Source: CAIOTO01 sp040389165 (GTDB lineage Bacteria > Pseudomonadota > Alphaproteobacteria > Paracaedibacterales > CAIOTO01). From it: DNA of 8,693 bases. The notes beneath the pieces are model-generated. The model did no database searches. It had not been told where the DNA came from and saw only the letters and a program-made list of their open reading frames with translations. This document shows positions 1 through 6,713 of the stretch, one piece after another. Numbering within the stretch: position 1 is the stretch's first letter; every line of letters begins with the position of its first letter. A program made the translations under genes and the position numbers. Location of the stretch: the NCBI GenBank assembly GCA_040389165.1, contig JAZKAK010000017.1:1-8693 (forward strand), written 5' to 3'.

Positions 1-53
1 AGCATAACTAAATCACCCTGCTGAAACAAGGGGGCGGTTGCTCGAACGGTTAC
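1..53. other. Unmatched sequence left of a duplication breakpoint
   Basis: These bases do not match the corresponding part of the intact paralogue downstream (about 1766-1818), although everything from position 54 on does. The stretch is GC-richer than its surroundings, with a G5 run and GC-rich triplets around 31-50. All three + frames contain a stop here, including TGA at 22-24 in the frame of the following gene fragment. One minus frame is open from 98 to 1 and its translation looks protein-like, but it is too short to identify. It could be the edge of a neighbouring gene, an inserted element or an assembly junction; the sequence alone does not decide. Confidence 0.4.
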
Positions 54-396
54 AAAAGAAATACGCCCTGAGGATAAAGTATTTTTAGCAGAGTTCCCTC
101 ATGTTCAGACACATCAAGAAAATCTAATTGATTTTTCAGATACGGCTGCGTTGATTGATGAAATGGATCTTGTTATTTCAGTAGATACATCGGTTGCACA
201 TCTTGCAGGTGCGCTTGGCAAACCGATTTGGGTGTTATTATCATGGGTCCCAGATTTTCGCTGGTTACTCGATAGAGCCGATAGTCCTTGGTATCCAAGT
301 GCAACGTTGTTTAGACAAAGTGAGCTTGGGAATTGGGAAGGTGTTATTCAAGATGTTTGTCAGAGACTAGTAGGTGCGGATGTCCATAATATCTAA
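54..396 (+). pseudogene. 5'-truncated TPR/glycosyltransferase paralogue (C-terminal fragment)
   Basis: The fragment encodes only the last ~113 residues of a protein like the one at 380-2155: the end of a glycosyltransferase-9-like domain, with the motif DLVISVDTSVAHLAGALG and the segment DSPWYPSATLFRQ. Its frame is closed upstream by TGA at 22-24, and similarity to the intact copy starts only at 54, so the TPR region and most of the catalytic domain are missing. No convincing start codon with a ribosome binding site lies inside it; the first in-frame ATG (163) would begin in the middle of the fold. Its last residues (after about 318) diverge from the intact copy and it ends at TAA 394-396, inside the start of the next gene. 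It is therefore most likely a remnant of a tandem paralogue. If 1-53 is an assembly error, it could instead be the 3' end of an intact gene. Confidence 0.7.
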
Positions 397-2155
397 TTCA
401 AATGAATTGTTTAATCATGCTTTCTCTTTGCACCAGTTAGGTCGTGTAAATGTAAAAGAGGCCATAACGTTTTACCAACAATTACGTGAGCAATTTCCTC
501 ATGAACCGCAATTATTGACACTGCTTGGTTCGGCATGTCTTCAACTTGAAAATATTTCAGAGGGAATTTTACTGTTAGAAGAATCAATTAAAATTCATTC
601 AAATCAGCCTATAGCCCTTTCCAATCTGGGCAACGGTTTCTACAAACTTATGAGATTTAGTGAATCTCTGATCTATTCTGATCGTGCCATCGCATTAGAT
701 CCAAATTTTGCTGCAGCGCATAGCAATAGAGCTGATGCTCTCGCTAAGCTTACGCGTTTTGATGAAGCTCTTGTAAGTAGTGAGTATGCCATTACATTAA
801 AACCTGATTTTGCTGAAGCTTATTGTACGCGTGGTTCTATATTGAGTGAGCTTAATCGTTTTGATGAATCTTTGTTGAGTTATGATCAAGCTATTACTTT
901 AAAATCGGGTTTTTTTGATGCCTATAACAACCGAAGCACGGTGTTAAGTGAACTTAAATGTTTTGAAGAAGCATTGGTGAGTTGTAATCAAGCTATTGCA
1001 CTAAATCCTTATTCCGCTGAAGTCTATAGCAACAGAGGCGCTGTGTTAAAAGAACTTAAACGTTTTGAAGAAGCATTGGTGAGTTGTAATCAAGCTATTG
1101 AATTAAAACCTGATCTCTCTGAGGCTTATAACAATAAAGGTAATATTTTAAAAGAGCTTAAGCGTTTTGATGAGTCTTTGGTAAGTTATGATTGTGCTAT
1201 TATGTTGAAAACCAATTTTTCAGATGCCTACTTGAATAAATCATTTGTTAAACTTCTTTCAGGAAATTACACAGAAGGATGGACATTGTATGAATGGCGA
1301 TGGAAAAGCGTACAGAGAAAAAAGATTAGAGTATTTGATCGGCCGTTATGGCTTGGAGAAGCGCCGATAGCGGGCAAAACAGTGTTGATTTATGAAGAGC
1401 AAGGATTAGGAGATGTGATCCAATGCTGTCGTTATGCGATTATGCTCGAAGCGCTTGGTGCTAAGGTGATATTAGAAGTTCCAGAGCCGCTTCTCTCACT
1501 TATGTCAACGTTACAAAATGACATAACAATTGTTACAACGGGAGAGACACTTCCAGCATTTGATTTTCAATGCCCAATTATGAGTTTACCCTTAGCTTTT
1601 AAAACAACGATTGATACTATTCCAGTTAATATGCCTTATCTTTTTTCTGATATAGATAAGCAAAAAATGTGGAAAGATCGATTGGGTATTAAAACAAAAC
1701 CACGTATTGGTTTGGTATGTTCAGGAGCAATAATTCATACAGAAGACACAAAACGTAGTATCACATTAAATTTATTTGGGCCCTTATTTGATCTTCCTTT
1801 TGAATTTCATCTTTTGCAAAAAGAAATACGCCCTGAGGATAAAGTATTCTTAGCAGAGTTTTCTCATGTTCACACACATCAAGAAAACTTAATTGATTTT
1901 TCAGATACGGCTGCGTTGATTGATGAAATGGATCTTGTTATTTCAGTAGATACATCGGTTGCACATCTTGCAGGTGCGCTTGGCAAACCGATTTGGGTGT
2001 TATTATCATGGGTCCCAGATTTTCGCTGGTTACTCGATAGAGCAGATAGTCCTTGGTATCCAAGTGCAACGTTGTTTAGGCAACCTGAACGTGGAAATTG
2101 GGAGCAAGTTATCGAAGATGTCTGCATGAGGTTACGACAGAATCGAGTATGTTAG
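380..2155 (+). CDS. TPR-repeat protein with C-terminal glycosyltransferase-9-like domain
   Basis: The protein has 591 residues from ATG 380. Residues ~8-285 form about eight tetratricopeptide repeats of 34 residues; the clearest lie at 111-280, with the recurrent pattern RFDEALVSYDQAI...KPDFAEAY. Residues ~320-590 resemble the heptosyltransferase-like GT-B fold: EEQGLGDVIQCCRYA at 339-353, an H..D..RSI motif at 453-461, DLVISVDTSVAHLAGALGKP at 518-537, and an LFRQ-containing end. Such TPR/GT proteins are common in alphaproteobacteria, often in tandem; family members probably transfer sugars to proteins or surface glycans, but the substrate is unknown. There is no signal peptide or membrane segment, so it is probably cytoplasmic. 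GTG 374 is an alternative start; ATG 380 was preferred because AGTAGG (369-374) lies 5 bases upstream. It overlaps the preceding fragment by 17 bp, and its stop overlaps that of the convergent ABC-F gene by 4 bp. No promoter was recognised. Confidence 0.87.
   Translation: MSIISNSNELFNHAFSLHQLGRVNVKEAITFYQQLREQFPHEPQLLTLLGSACLQLENISEGILLLEESIKIHSNQPIALSNLGNGFYKLMRFSESLIYSDRAIALDPNFAAAHSNRADALAKLTRFDEALVSSEYAITLKPDFAEAYCTRGSILSELNRFDESLLSYDQAITLKSGFFDAYNNRSTVLSELKCFEEALVSCNQAIALNPYSAEVYSNRGAVLKELKRFEEALVSCNQAIELKPDLSEAYNNKGNILKELKRFDESLVSYDCAIMLKTNFSDAYLNKSFVKLLSGNYTEGWTLYEWRWKSVQRKKIRVFDRPLWLGEAPIAGKTVLIYEEQGLGDVIQCCRYAIMLEALGAKVILEVPEPLLSLMSTLQNDITIVTTGETLPAFDFQCPIMSLPLAFKTTIDTIPVNMPYLFSDIDKQKMWKDRLGIKTKPRIGLVCSGAIIHTEDTKRSITLNLFGPLFDLPFEFHLLQKEIRPEDKVFLAEFSHVHTHQENLIDFSDTAALIDEMDLVISVDTSVAHLAGALGKPIWVLLSWVPDFRWLLDRADSPWYPSATLFRQPERGNWEQVIEDVCMRLRQNRVC
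961..1100 (+). repeat. Near-identical TPR units at DNA level (102-bp period)
   Basis: A 38-bp stretch at 961-998 recurs exactly at 1063-1100, exactly 102 bp (34 codons, one TPR) later. The preceding bases, encoding ELK, also match apart from one C/T difference. Other TPR units in the gene share only the protein pattern. Identity that includes synonymous positions points to a recent duplication or conversion of one repeat unit. Confidence 0.85.
1819..2083 (+). repeat. Long direct repeat, second copy (first copy 54-318)
   Basis: Positions 54-314 and 1819-2079 (constant offset 1765) differ at 7 of 261 bases by hand alignment. 125-278 and 1890-2043 are identical over 154 bp. The copies lie in the same reading frame of paralogous glycosyltransferase domains. 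The similarity starts sharply at 54/1819 and decays quickly after about 318/2083. A direct repeat of this size can support deletion or amplification by homologous recombination. Confidence 0.9.
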
Positions 2156-3708
2156 CCCTCAAGTGATTTCGTGTAATCCTGCAAATCACCATCAAATTGG
2201 GTTAATGTTTTATCCTTCACAATCCACAAACGATCAGCTACGTGGCGCAGTAAATGCCGGTCATGGGTAATCAAAATGACGGCGCCAGTATAGGTATTTA
2301 GTGCATCGATTAGTGATTCACGCATTTCCATATCTAAGTGGTTCGTTGGCTCGTCAAGGATGAGTAAATTCGGGCGCTCAGCTGTAAGACATGAAAACAA
2401 CAAACGTGCACGTTCACCACCTGATAATAATTTTACTTTTTGATCAGCCTTATCTTTTACAAAACCAAAGCGTCCTAAATGTCCTCGAATTTGTGTTGGT
2501 GTTGCTTTTGGCATAGCATCTGCTACTACGTTATACGCTGTACGATCTGTATCCATGTGATCAAATTGATCTTGTCTATAAAAGGCAATTTTAAGTTTTC
2601 CGTGACGTTTGACCTCTCCACTAAAGGGGGTTAATTCATCTGCTAGAAATTTTGCAAGAGTAGACTTACCATTACCATTGGATCCAACGAGACCAATACG
2701 TTCATCTGGACTCAATGTCGCATTCAGATTTTTTAAAATGATCGTATCACCATAACCTAATGATACTTTTTCGAAAGCAAGCATTGGCGGTGAAATAGAT
2801 TCCGGTTCTGGGAAATTAAAGGCAACGGTTGGGTCAGCTTTATCGACAGGGATAAATTTTAGTTTTTCAAGTGCCTTCATGCGGCTTTGCGCTTGACGTG
2901 CTTTAGAAGCTGTTGCTTTAAAACGATCAACAAATGATTGCATATGCGAGCGTTGCTCTTCCATGCGTGTGTTAAACGCTACAAGGTTGGCTTGTTGTTG
3001 CTCATAGACAGTTAGAAATGTGTCAAAGTTACCTGTATAACGTGAGACTTTCCCACCTTTTAGGTGTAGTACTGTATTGATCGTTGCATTTAAAAATTCG
3101 CGATCATGTGATATCAGTAGAAAGCTTTTCGAGTATTTTGATAAAAATGTTTGTAACCACTGCGTCGTTTCAAAATCAAGATGATTCGTAGGTTCATCAA
3201 GTAATAATAAATCAGGTTCTTGAAATAATGCTGCAGCTAAGGCAATACGCATACGAAAGCCACCGGAAAAAGTTTGTAGTGGGCGCAGTTGATCTTCGTC
3301 ACTAAAGCCTAGGCCCTTGAGAACAATTGCTGCACGTGATTCCGCTGTATAAGCATCAATTTGAATTAAACGTTCATATAGATCACCCATGTGGTTTGCA
3401 TCATGGCACTCTTCGAGTTCTTTTAATAATGAAAGTCGTTCCTGATCTTGTTCCAATAAATACGCAAGAGGAGATAAATCACCACTTGGCATTTCTTGTT
3501 TAATTGACAGGACCTTATAGTGTCTTGCAACTTCAATTTCACCAGAATCGGCGGTCACAGAGCCTTGAATGAGGTTAAATAAGGTCGACTTACCCGACCC
3601 ATTTCGACCTACTAGGCCTACGCGATGGGTAGGTGCAATTTGAAAGCTAACATTTTCGAGCAGTGATCTGCCGCCGATGAAATAGTTGATACGATTAAGT
3701 GATAACAT
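2152..3708 (-). CDS. ABC-F family ATPase (duplicated ATPase domains, YheS/Uup-like)
   Basis: The protein has 518 residues and two soluble ABC domains without membrane segments. Domain 1 has Walker A GRNGSGKST (34-42), signature FSGG (147-150), Walker B with DEPTNHLD (171-178) and H201. Domain 2 has Walker A GSNGNGKST (342-350), LSGGE (428-432), LLILDEPTNHLD (448-459) and H482. The linker (~235-300) is charged and probably coiled-coil, ending in FNFPEP as in YheS-like proteins. ABC-F proteins bind the ribosomal E site and act in translation or antibiotic resistance; they are not transporters. Both catalytic glutamates (E172, E453) are present. It stops right after the second ATPase domain, so it lacks the basic/coiled-coil C-terminal extension usual in ~600-640-residue relatives. 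The start is supported by the conserved N-terminus, although only a weak A-rich ribosome site precedes it. A candidate promoter lies upstream in 3767-3796. The exact ABC-F subgroup is uncertain. Confidence 0.92.
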   Translation of the reverse strand: MLSLNRINYFIGGRSLLENVSFQIAPTHRVGLVGRNGSGKSTLFNLIQGSVTADSGEIEVARHYKVLSIKQEMPSGDLSPLAYLLEQDQERLSLLKELEECHDANHMGDLYERLIQIDAYTAESRAAIVLKGLGFSDEDQLRPLQTFSGGFRMRIALAAALFQEPDLLLLDEPTNHLDFETTQWLQTFLSKYSKSFLLISHDREFLNATINTVLHLKGGKVSRYTGNFDTFLTVYEQQQANLVAFNTRMEEQRSHMQSFVDRFKATASKARQAQSRMKALEKLKFIPVDKADPTVAFNFPEPESISPPMLAFEKVSLGYGDTIILKNLNATLSPDERIGLVGSNGNGKSTLAKFLADELTPFSGEVKRHGKLKIAFYRQDQFDHMDTDRTAYNVVADAMPKATPTQIRGHLGRFGFVKDKADQKVKLLSGGERARLLFSCLTAERPNLLILDEPTNHLDMEMRESLIDALNTYTGAVILITHDRHLLRHVADRLWIVKDKTLTQFDGDLQDYTKSLEG

Positions 3709-3717
3709 CTTTTTTGT

Positions 3718-3733
3718 CCGCAGTTTCTTGCGG
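3718..3733 (-). promoter_or_regulatory. Leader hairpin just upstream of ABC-F start
   Basis: On the minus strand CCGCA-AGAAAC-TGCGG forms a perfect 5-bp GC-rich stem with a 6-base loop, ending 9 bases before the ATG (3706-3708). The remaining spacer ACAAAAAAG has no strong Shine-Dalgarno sequence. The hairpin therefore borders the ribosome landing site and may affect initiation. It has no U run and is not a terminator in this direction. The function is inferred. Confidence 0.35.
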
Positions 3734-3766
3734 CATTTCTATTTCTAAGGTTTAAGTAAGATATGC

Positions 3767-3796
3767 ATTCTAATGAATGGGCACGTTAGATTTCAC
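3767..3796 (-). promoter_or_regulatory. Candidate promoter of ABC-F gene
   Basis: On the minus strand, GTGAAA (-35, + 3791-3796, 4/6 to consensus) and TAGAAT (-10, + 3767-3772, 5/6) are separated by 18 bp. Transcription would start near 3760, giving a leader of about 50 bases that contains the hairpin at 3718-3733. The match is by eye only. The ABC-F gene may also be read through from the RodZ-like gene, which ends 100 bp upstream. Confidence 0.35.
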
Positions 3797-3802
3797 ATCT
3801 AA
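3786..3802. repeat. Perfect inverted repeat over the candidate -35 (ABC-F)
   Basis: TTAGAT-TTCAC-ATCTAA is a perfect 6-bp inverted repeat with a 5-base centre. It lies 6 bp downstream of the RodZ-like stop codon, and its centre coincides with the candidate -35 of the ABC-F promoter. It could be an operator or a short AT-rich RNA hairpin after the RodZ-like gene; no U tract follows, so a rho-independent terminator is unlikely. Confidence 0.35.
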
Positions 3803-3808
3803 TGGCGT

Positions 3809-4723
3809 TTATTCTACCACAAATGGAGCTGGTGGTACAATAATTTTCTTGCTTTCGGCAAAACCAGCTGGTGTATCTAGATAGATGGAGCCTTCAATTT
3901 TTGTATTTCCACGAACGAATGCTACACTTTCCGCATTTCCAACAGAAATAAAATTATTTTCATACGCGTTAAGAGGTATTTTATCTCCTTTTTTAAGGAA
4001 AGAAACGGTAAGGCGCACACCTTGTTCATTCGTTATTTTTATCCATGTTTCTTCCAACGCCTCTATAGTGAAGTCACTTGAATCTGGAACTGATGAAACA
4101 ACTAAATCTTTTTGAGAATCTGGGGCATTTTTTGTCTCAATCGATGAAACGTTATTTTCACTTACGGAGAGTTCGTTTGTAATGGGATTTACTGTGTTGA
4201 TTTGTTTTTCGTCTTTGTTTGATAATGCTATTTTATCATGAGTTGCGTTTATATCATTTAATTGAGAAGAGGGTATTACATTGTTTGCTTTTGTGTGTAA
4301 ACTCGGATTTTTAAACGTATACCAAAGTATTGATGCTGATATTAAAATAGATATAGATATAAATATGATACGAGGTGACATTATCTTTTCTGAAGACTGT
4401 GGTATATGTATTTTAAAAGGAATATCAATTTCATTTTTTGTAGAGCTAGTAATATAGTTTGAAATAAGAGGTTCTGCAGGAATTTTTAAGTATTCACAAT
4501 AGCTTCGAATAAAACCTGTTGTATATACTGTATCTGGTAACGATTTAAAATCATCTTTTTCAAGAAGACGTAAAAAATACAATCTTATTTTTGTTGCTTT
4601 TGCAATATCCTCAATAGCGATGCCTTGTTCAATTCGTCTTTTATTTAACACATGCCCAACTGATTCTTGTTTGAATTCAGTTGATTGTAATCTAGATTTA
4701 GTAGAAAGGGCATTAGAAGGCAT
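3809..4723 (-). CDS. RodZ-like HTH/transmembrane protein (HTH_25, DUF4115)
   Basis: The 304-residue protein has the RodZ layout. A cytoplasmic Xre-type helix-turn-helix domain spans ~20-90, including VGHVLNKRRIEQGIAIEDI and LPDTVYTTGFIRSYCEYLKI. One transmembrane helix lies at ~118-137 (IIFISISILISASILWY). A Ser/Asn-rich linker covers ~140-215, and a periplasmic C-terminal domain of DUF4115 type covers ~217-285 (ETWIKITNEQGVRL, then F..G). RodZ anchors MreB to the inner membrane and supports rod shape; the HTH contacts MreB rather than DNA in studied cases. No signal peptide is present, as expected for this topology. The start is supported by a purine-rich AAAAGAGA upstream and by a candidate promoter at 4763-4791. 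It is a separate unit 171 bp downstream of the ridA-like gene. Many alphaproteobacterial relatives are annotated only as HTH/DUF4115 proteins, so the gene symbol is withheld. Confidence 0.85.
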   Translation of the reverse strand: MPSNALSTKSRLQSTEFKQESVGHVLNKRRIEQGIAIEDIAKATKIRLYFLRLLEKDDFKSLPDTVYTTGFIRSYCEYLKIPAEPLISNYITSSTKNEIDIPFKIHIPQSSEKIMSPRIIFISISILISASILWYTFKNPSLHTKANNVIPSSQLNDINATHDKIALSNKDEKQINTVNPITNELSVSENNVSSIETKNAPDSQKDLVVSSVPDSSDFTIEALEETWIKITNEQGVRLTVSFLKKGDKIPLNAYENNFISVGNAESVAFVRGNTKIEGSIYLDTPAGFAESKKIIVPPAPFVVE

Positions 4724-4762
4724 GAAATCTCTTTTGGCTATATTAGAACATCACATAAGTGT

Positions 4763-4791
4763 ACTATGCAAAAAAAAAAGAAGATATGCAA
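4763..4791 (-). promoter_or_regulatory. Candidate promoter of RodZ-like gene with T10 spacer tract
   Basis: On the minus strand, TTGCAT (-35, + 4786-4791) and CATAGT (-10, + 4763-4768, 4/6) are 17 bp apart. The spacer contains an uninterrupted run of ten T (+ 4770-4779). The start of transcription would be near 4756, about 33 bases before the ATG. The spacing is optimal only at the present tract length. Assigned by eye. Confidence 0.45.
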
Positions 4792-4865
4792 GAGGAAGAT
4801 TAAAGAATAGAAAATGGGTTGCTTATTCATCCGAAAACATACAGAGCACAGTAAACGAGCCTTTT

Positions 4866-4887
4866 TATATGTCAATCAATACATATA
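4866..4887 (-). repeat. AT-rich hairpin just after ridA-like stop
   Basis: TATATGT and ACATATA form a perfect 7-bp stem around an 8-base loop, 7 bases after the stop codon of the ridA-like gene. It is flanked by A runs on the minus strand and has no U tract, so it is not a classical terminator. It could protect the 3' end of the accBC-ridA-like transcript or be chance in AT-rich DNA. Confidence 0.3.
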
Positions 4888-4894
4888 TTTTTGC

Positions 4895-5362
4895 TCAACA
4901 AATTTCAAACGTCGCCTCAATTTCAACAGCAGCGCCTAGTGGCAATGCGTTCACGCCAACGGCAGCGCGTGCATGGCGACCCACGTTTACACCTAAAATA
5001 TCAACCATTAAATTGGATGCGCCATTGATTACGCTCGGTTGAGCTGTATAGTCGGACGTACAATTTACAAAACCACCCAACCGAACACATCTTACTAGAC
5101 GTGCCCAGTCGCCGTTCAGCGCGGCTTTTAATTGTGTTAGAATGTTGAGACCGCACAAACGTGCTGCATCTTGCGCTTGTTCTGTTGACAGCTCAACACC
5201 AACTTTTCCTTTGAATATGATTTCACCATCACGCACGGGCAATTGCCCTGAAATAACTACCAAGTTTCCTGTAATAACATATGGCACATAATTGGCCACT
5301 GCTGCAGACGGTGTTGGTAATACAAGTCCAAGTTCTTCAAACTTGGTGTCAATACTATGCAC
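4895..5362 (-). CDS. RidA/YjgF-like family protein (long subgroup)
   Basis: The 155-residue protein belongs to the YjgF/YER057c/UK114 superfamily in its longer bacterial subgroup. Diagnostic stretches are ANYVPYVITGNLVVISGQLP (23-42), GKVGVELS (52-59), GFVN (97-100), SVINGASNLMV (110-120), GRHARAAVGV (128-137) and LPLGAAVEIEATF (140-152). R132 aligns with the arginine that holds the substrate carboxylate in E. coli RidA, and the VEIEA strand is also kept. RidA proteins hydrolyse reactive enamines/imines formed by PLP enzymes; for this subgroup the substrate is not established. The start is GTG (5360-5362), overlapping the accC end by 8 bp. AAGGAAG (+ 5369-5375) lies 6 bases upstream, so it is probably translated together with accC. 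It is cytoplasmic and likely trimeric, as usual for the family. Confidence 0.88.
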   Translation of the reverse strand: MHSIDTKFEELGLVLPTPSAAVANYVPYVITGNLVVISGQLPVRDGEIIFKGKVGVELSTEQAQDAARLCGLNILTQLKAALNGDWARLVRCVRLGGFVNCTSDYTAQPSVINGASNLMVDILGVNVGRHARAAVGVNALPLGAAVEIEATFEIC

Positions 5363-6713
5363 TTGGTTCTTCCTTGCTTAGATTCTTCTCAAGCCAGTGG
5401 ATGTCATAGCGACCTTCTATAATATCAGGATTCTTTATTAATTTTTGATGGAGAGGAAGCGTTGTTTTAATACCATCTATTACATATTCGTTAAGTGCTC
5501 TGTTAAGACGGCTAAGACATTCAGCACGCGTTCGGCCGTGTACAATAAGCTTTGCAATCATGCTATCATAGTAAGGTGGCACTACATAACCAGGATATAC
5601 ATGACTATCGACACGAACGCCTAGCCCCCCTGGTGCTAAATAATTAACAATTTTCCCAGGTGATGGAATGAACGTTCTTGGATCTTCTGCATTGACACGG
5701 CACTCAATTGCATGTCCATTGAACATGATATCTTTTTGCGTGTAGCCTAATGGCTCACCAGCAGCCACACGAATTTGTTCTTTGATTAAATCAATTCCTG
5801 TAATCATTTCTGTCACAGGGTGTTCAACTTGAATGCGTGTATTCATTTCCATGAAAAAGAATTCACCATCTTCATAAAGGAATTCAAGAGTTCCAACGCC
5901 GCGGTAGCCCATGTTTTTTAGAGCGAAAACAACTCGTTCACCCAGTTGGTTACGTAATTCTACAGGCAAAGCAGGAGAGGGGGCTTCTTCTAAAACTTTT
6001 TGGTGGCGACGCTGAAGAGAGCAATCACGTTCACCTAAATGCACGACATTGCCATGTTGATCAGCAAGTACTTGAATTTCAATATGACGTGGGTGACGTA
6101 AATAACGTTCCATGTACACTTGATCATTACCGAAATTTGCTTTTGCTTCACTTTTTGCCATGCGAAAGGATTGGATAAGCTCTTCTTTATTAAAAGCAAC
6201 TTTCATCCCTTTTCCGCCACCACCAGCTGTCGCTTTGATTATGACAGGGAAACCAATTTTTTCAGCAGCAGCAAATGCTTCTTCGTCTGTTTCAACAGAA
6301 CCTTCTGAACCAGGAACGACGGGAACCCCAAGCGCAATCATTGTTTTCTTAGCCGTGATTTTATCGCCCATCATGCTGATATGCTCAGGTCTTGGGCCTA
6401 TAAAATTGATGCCATGTTCTTCAATCATTGCCGCGAAGGTTGCATTTTCGGATAAGAAACCAAATCCTGGGTGTATCGCATCGGCGCCTGTAATATCAGC
6501 AGCACTGATGATAGCAGACATCTTAAGATAGCTATCTTTTGCAGCAGGAGGTCCTATGCAAACACTTTCGTCGGCAAGACGGACGTGCATTAAATTCGAA
6601 TCTGCTGTTGAATGCACAGCAACAGTGCGTATTCCCATTTCTTGGCATGCGCGTAAGACGCGTAGCGCAATTTCACCGCGATTAGCGATTAAAACTTTTG
6701 AAAATAAGCCCAT
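5355..6713 (-). CDS. accC: Acetyl-CoA carboxylase, biotin carboxylase subunit
   Basis: This 452-residue ATP-grasp enzyme carboxylates the biotin on AccB using ATP and bicarbonate, the first half-reaction of malonyl-CoA formation. Near the N-terminus is IANRGEIALRVLRAC (9-23). The ATP-binding region has K118, K160 and the glycine loop GGGGKGM (164-170). ERDCSLQRRHQK (228-239) follows, and EMNTRIQVEHPVTEM (289-303) carries catalytic R293 (R292 in E. coli). E277 and E289 for Mg and R339 are in place. Length and content match the family (about 446-450). The ATG overlaps the last A of the accB stop (TAATG), with no good independent ribosome site, which suggests translational coupling to accB. The 3' end carries the start of the ridA-like gene. 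No lesion was seen. Confidence 0.98.
   Translation of the reverse strand: MGLFSKVLIANRGEIALRVLRACQEMGIRTVAVHSTADSNLMHVRLADESVCIGPPAAKDSYLKMSAIISAADITGADAIHPGFGFLSENATFAAMIEEHGINFIGPRPEHISMMGDKITAKKTMIALGVPVVPGSEGSVETDEEAFAAAEKIGFPVIIKATAGGGGKGMKVAFNKEELIQSFRMAKSEAKANFGNDQVYMERYLRHPRHIEIQVLADQHGNVVHLGERDCSLQRRHQKVLEEAPSPALPVELRNQLGERVVFALKNMGYRGVGTLEFLYEDGEFFFMEMNTRIQVEHPVTEMITGIDLIKEQIRVAAGEPLGYTQKDIMFNGHAIECRVNAEDPRTFIPSPGKIVNYLAPGGLGVRVDSHVYPGYVVPPYYDSMIAKLIVHGRTRAECLSRLNRALNEYVIDGIKTTLPLHQKLIKNPDIIEGRYDIHWLEKNLSKEEPSA

Noticed and set aside
1..98. Open minus-strand frame whose translation reads plausibly (RATAPLFQQGDLVM)
   Set aside because: Only ~32 codons, no start, partly within the minus strand of the glycosyltransferase fragment; cannot be assigned.
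374..382. GTG 374 as start of the TPR gene
   Set aside because: ATG two codons later has better spacing from AGTAGG; the difference is only two residues and GTG cannot be excluded.
151..396. Independent 81-residue gene
   Set aside because: It would start at TTG inside a conserved domain; similarity extends upstream to 54, so it is a truncated fragment rather than a small gene.
4620..5042. Plus-strand frame of 140 codons across the RodZ-like start and ridA-like end
   Set aside because: It runs antisense over two well-supported genes and an intergenic promoter, with no family resemblance.
6160..6531. Plus-strand frame of 123 codons within accC
   Set aside because: Shadow of the accC coding strand; low-complexity translation typical of antisense frames.
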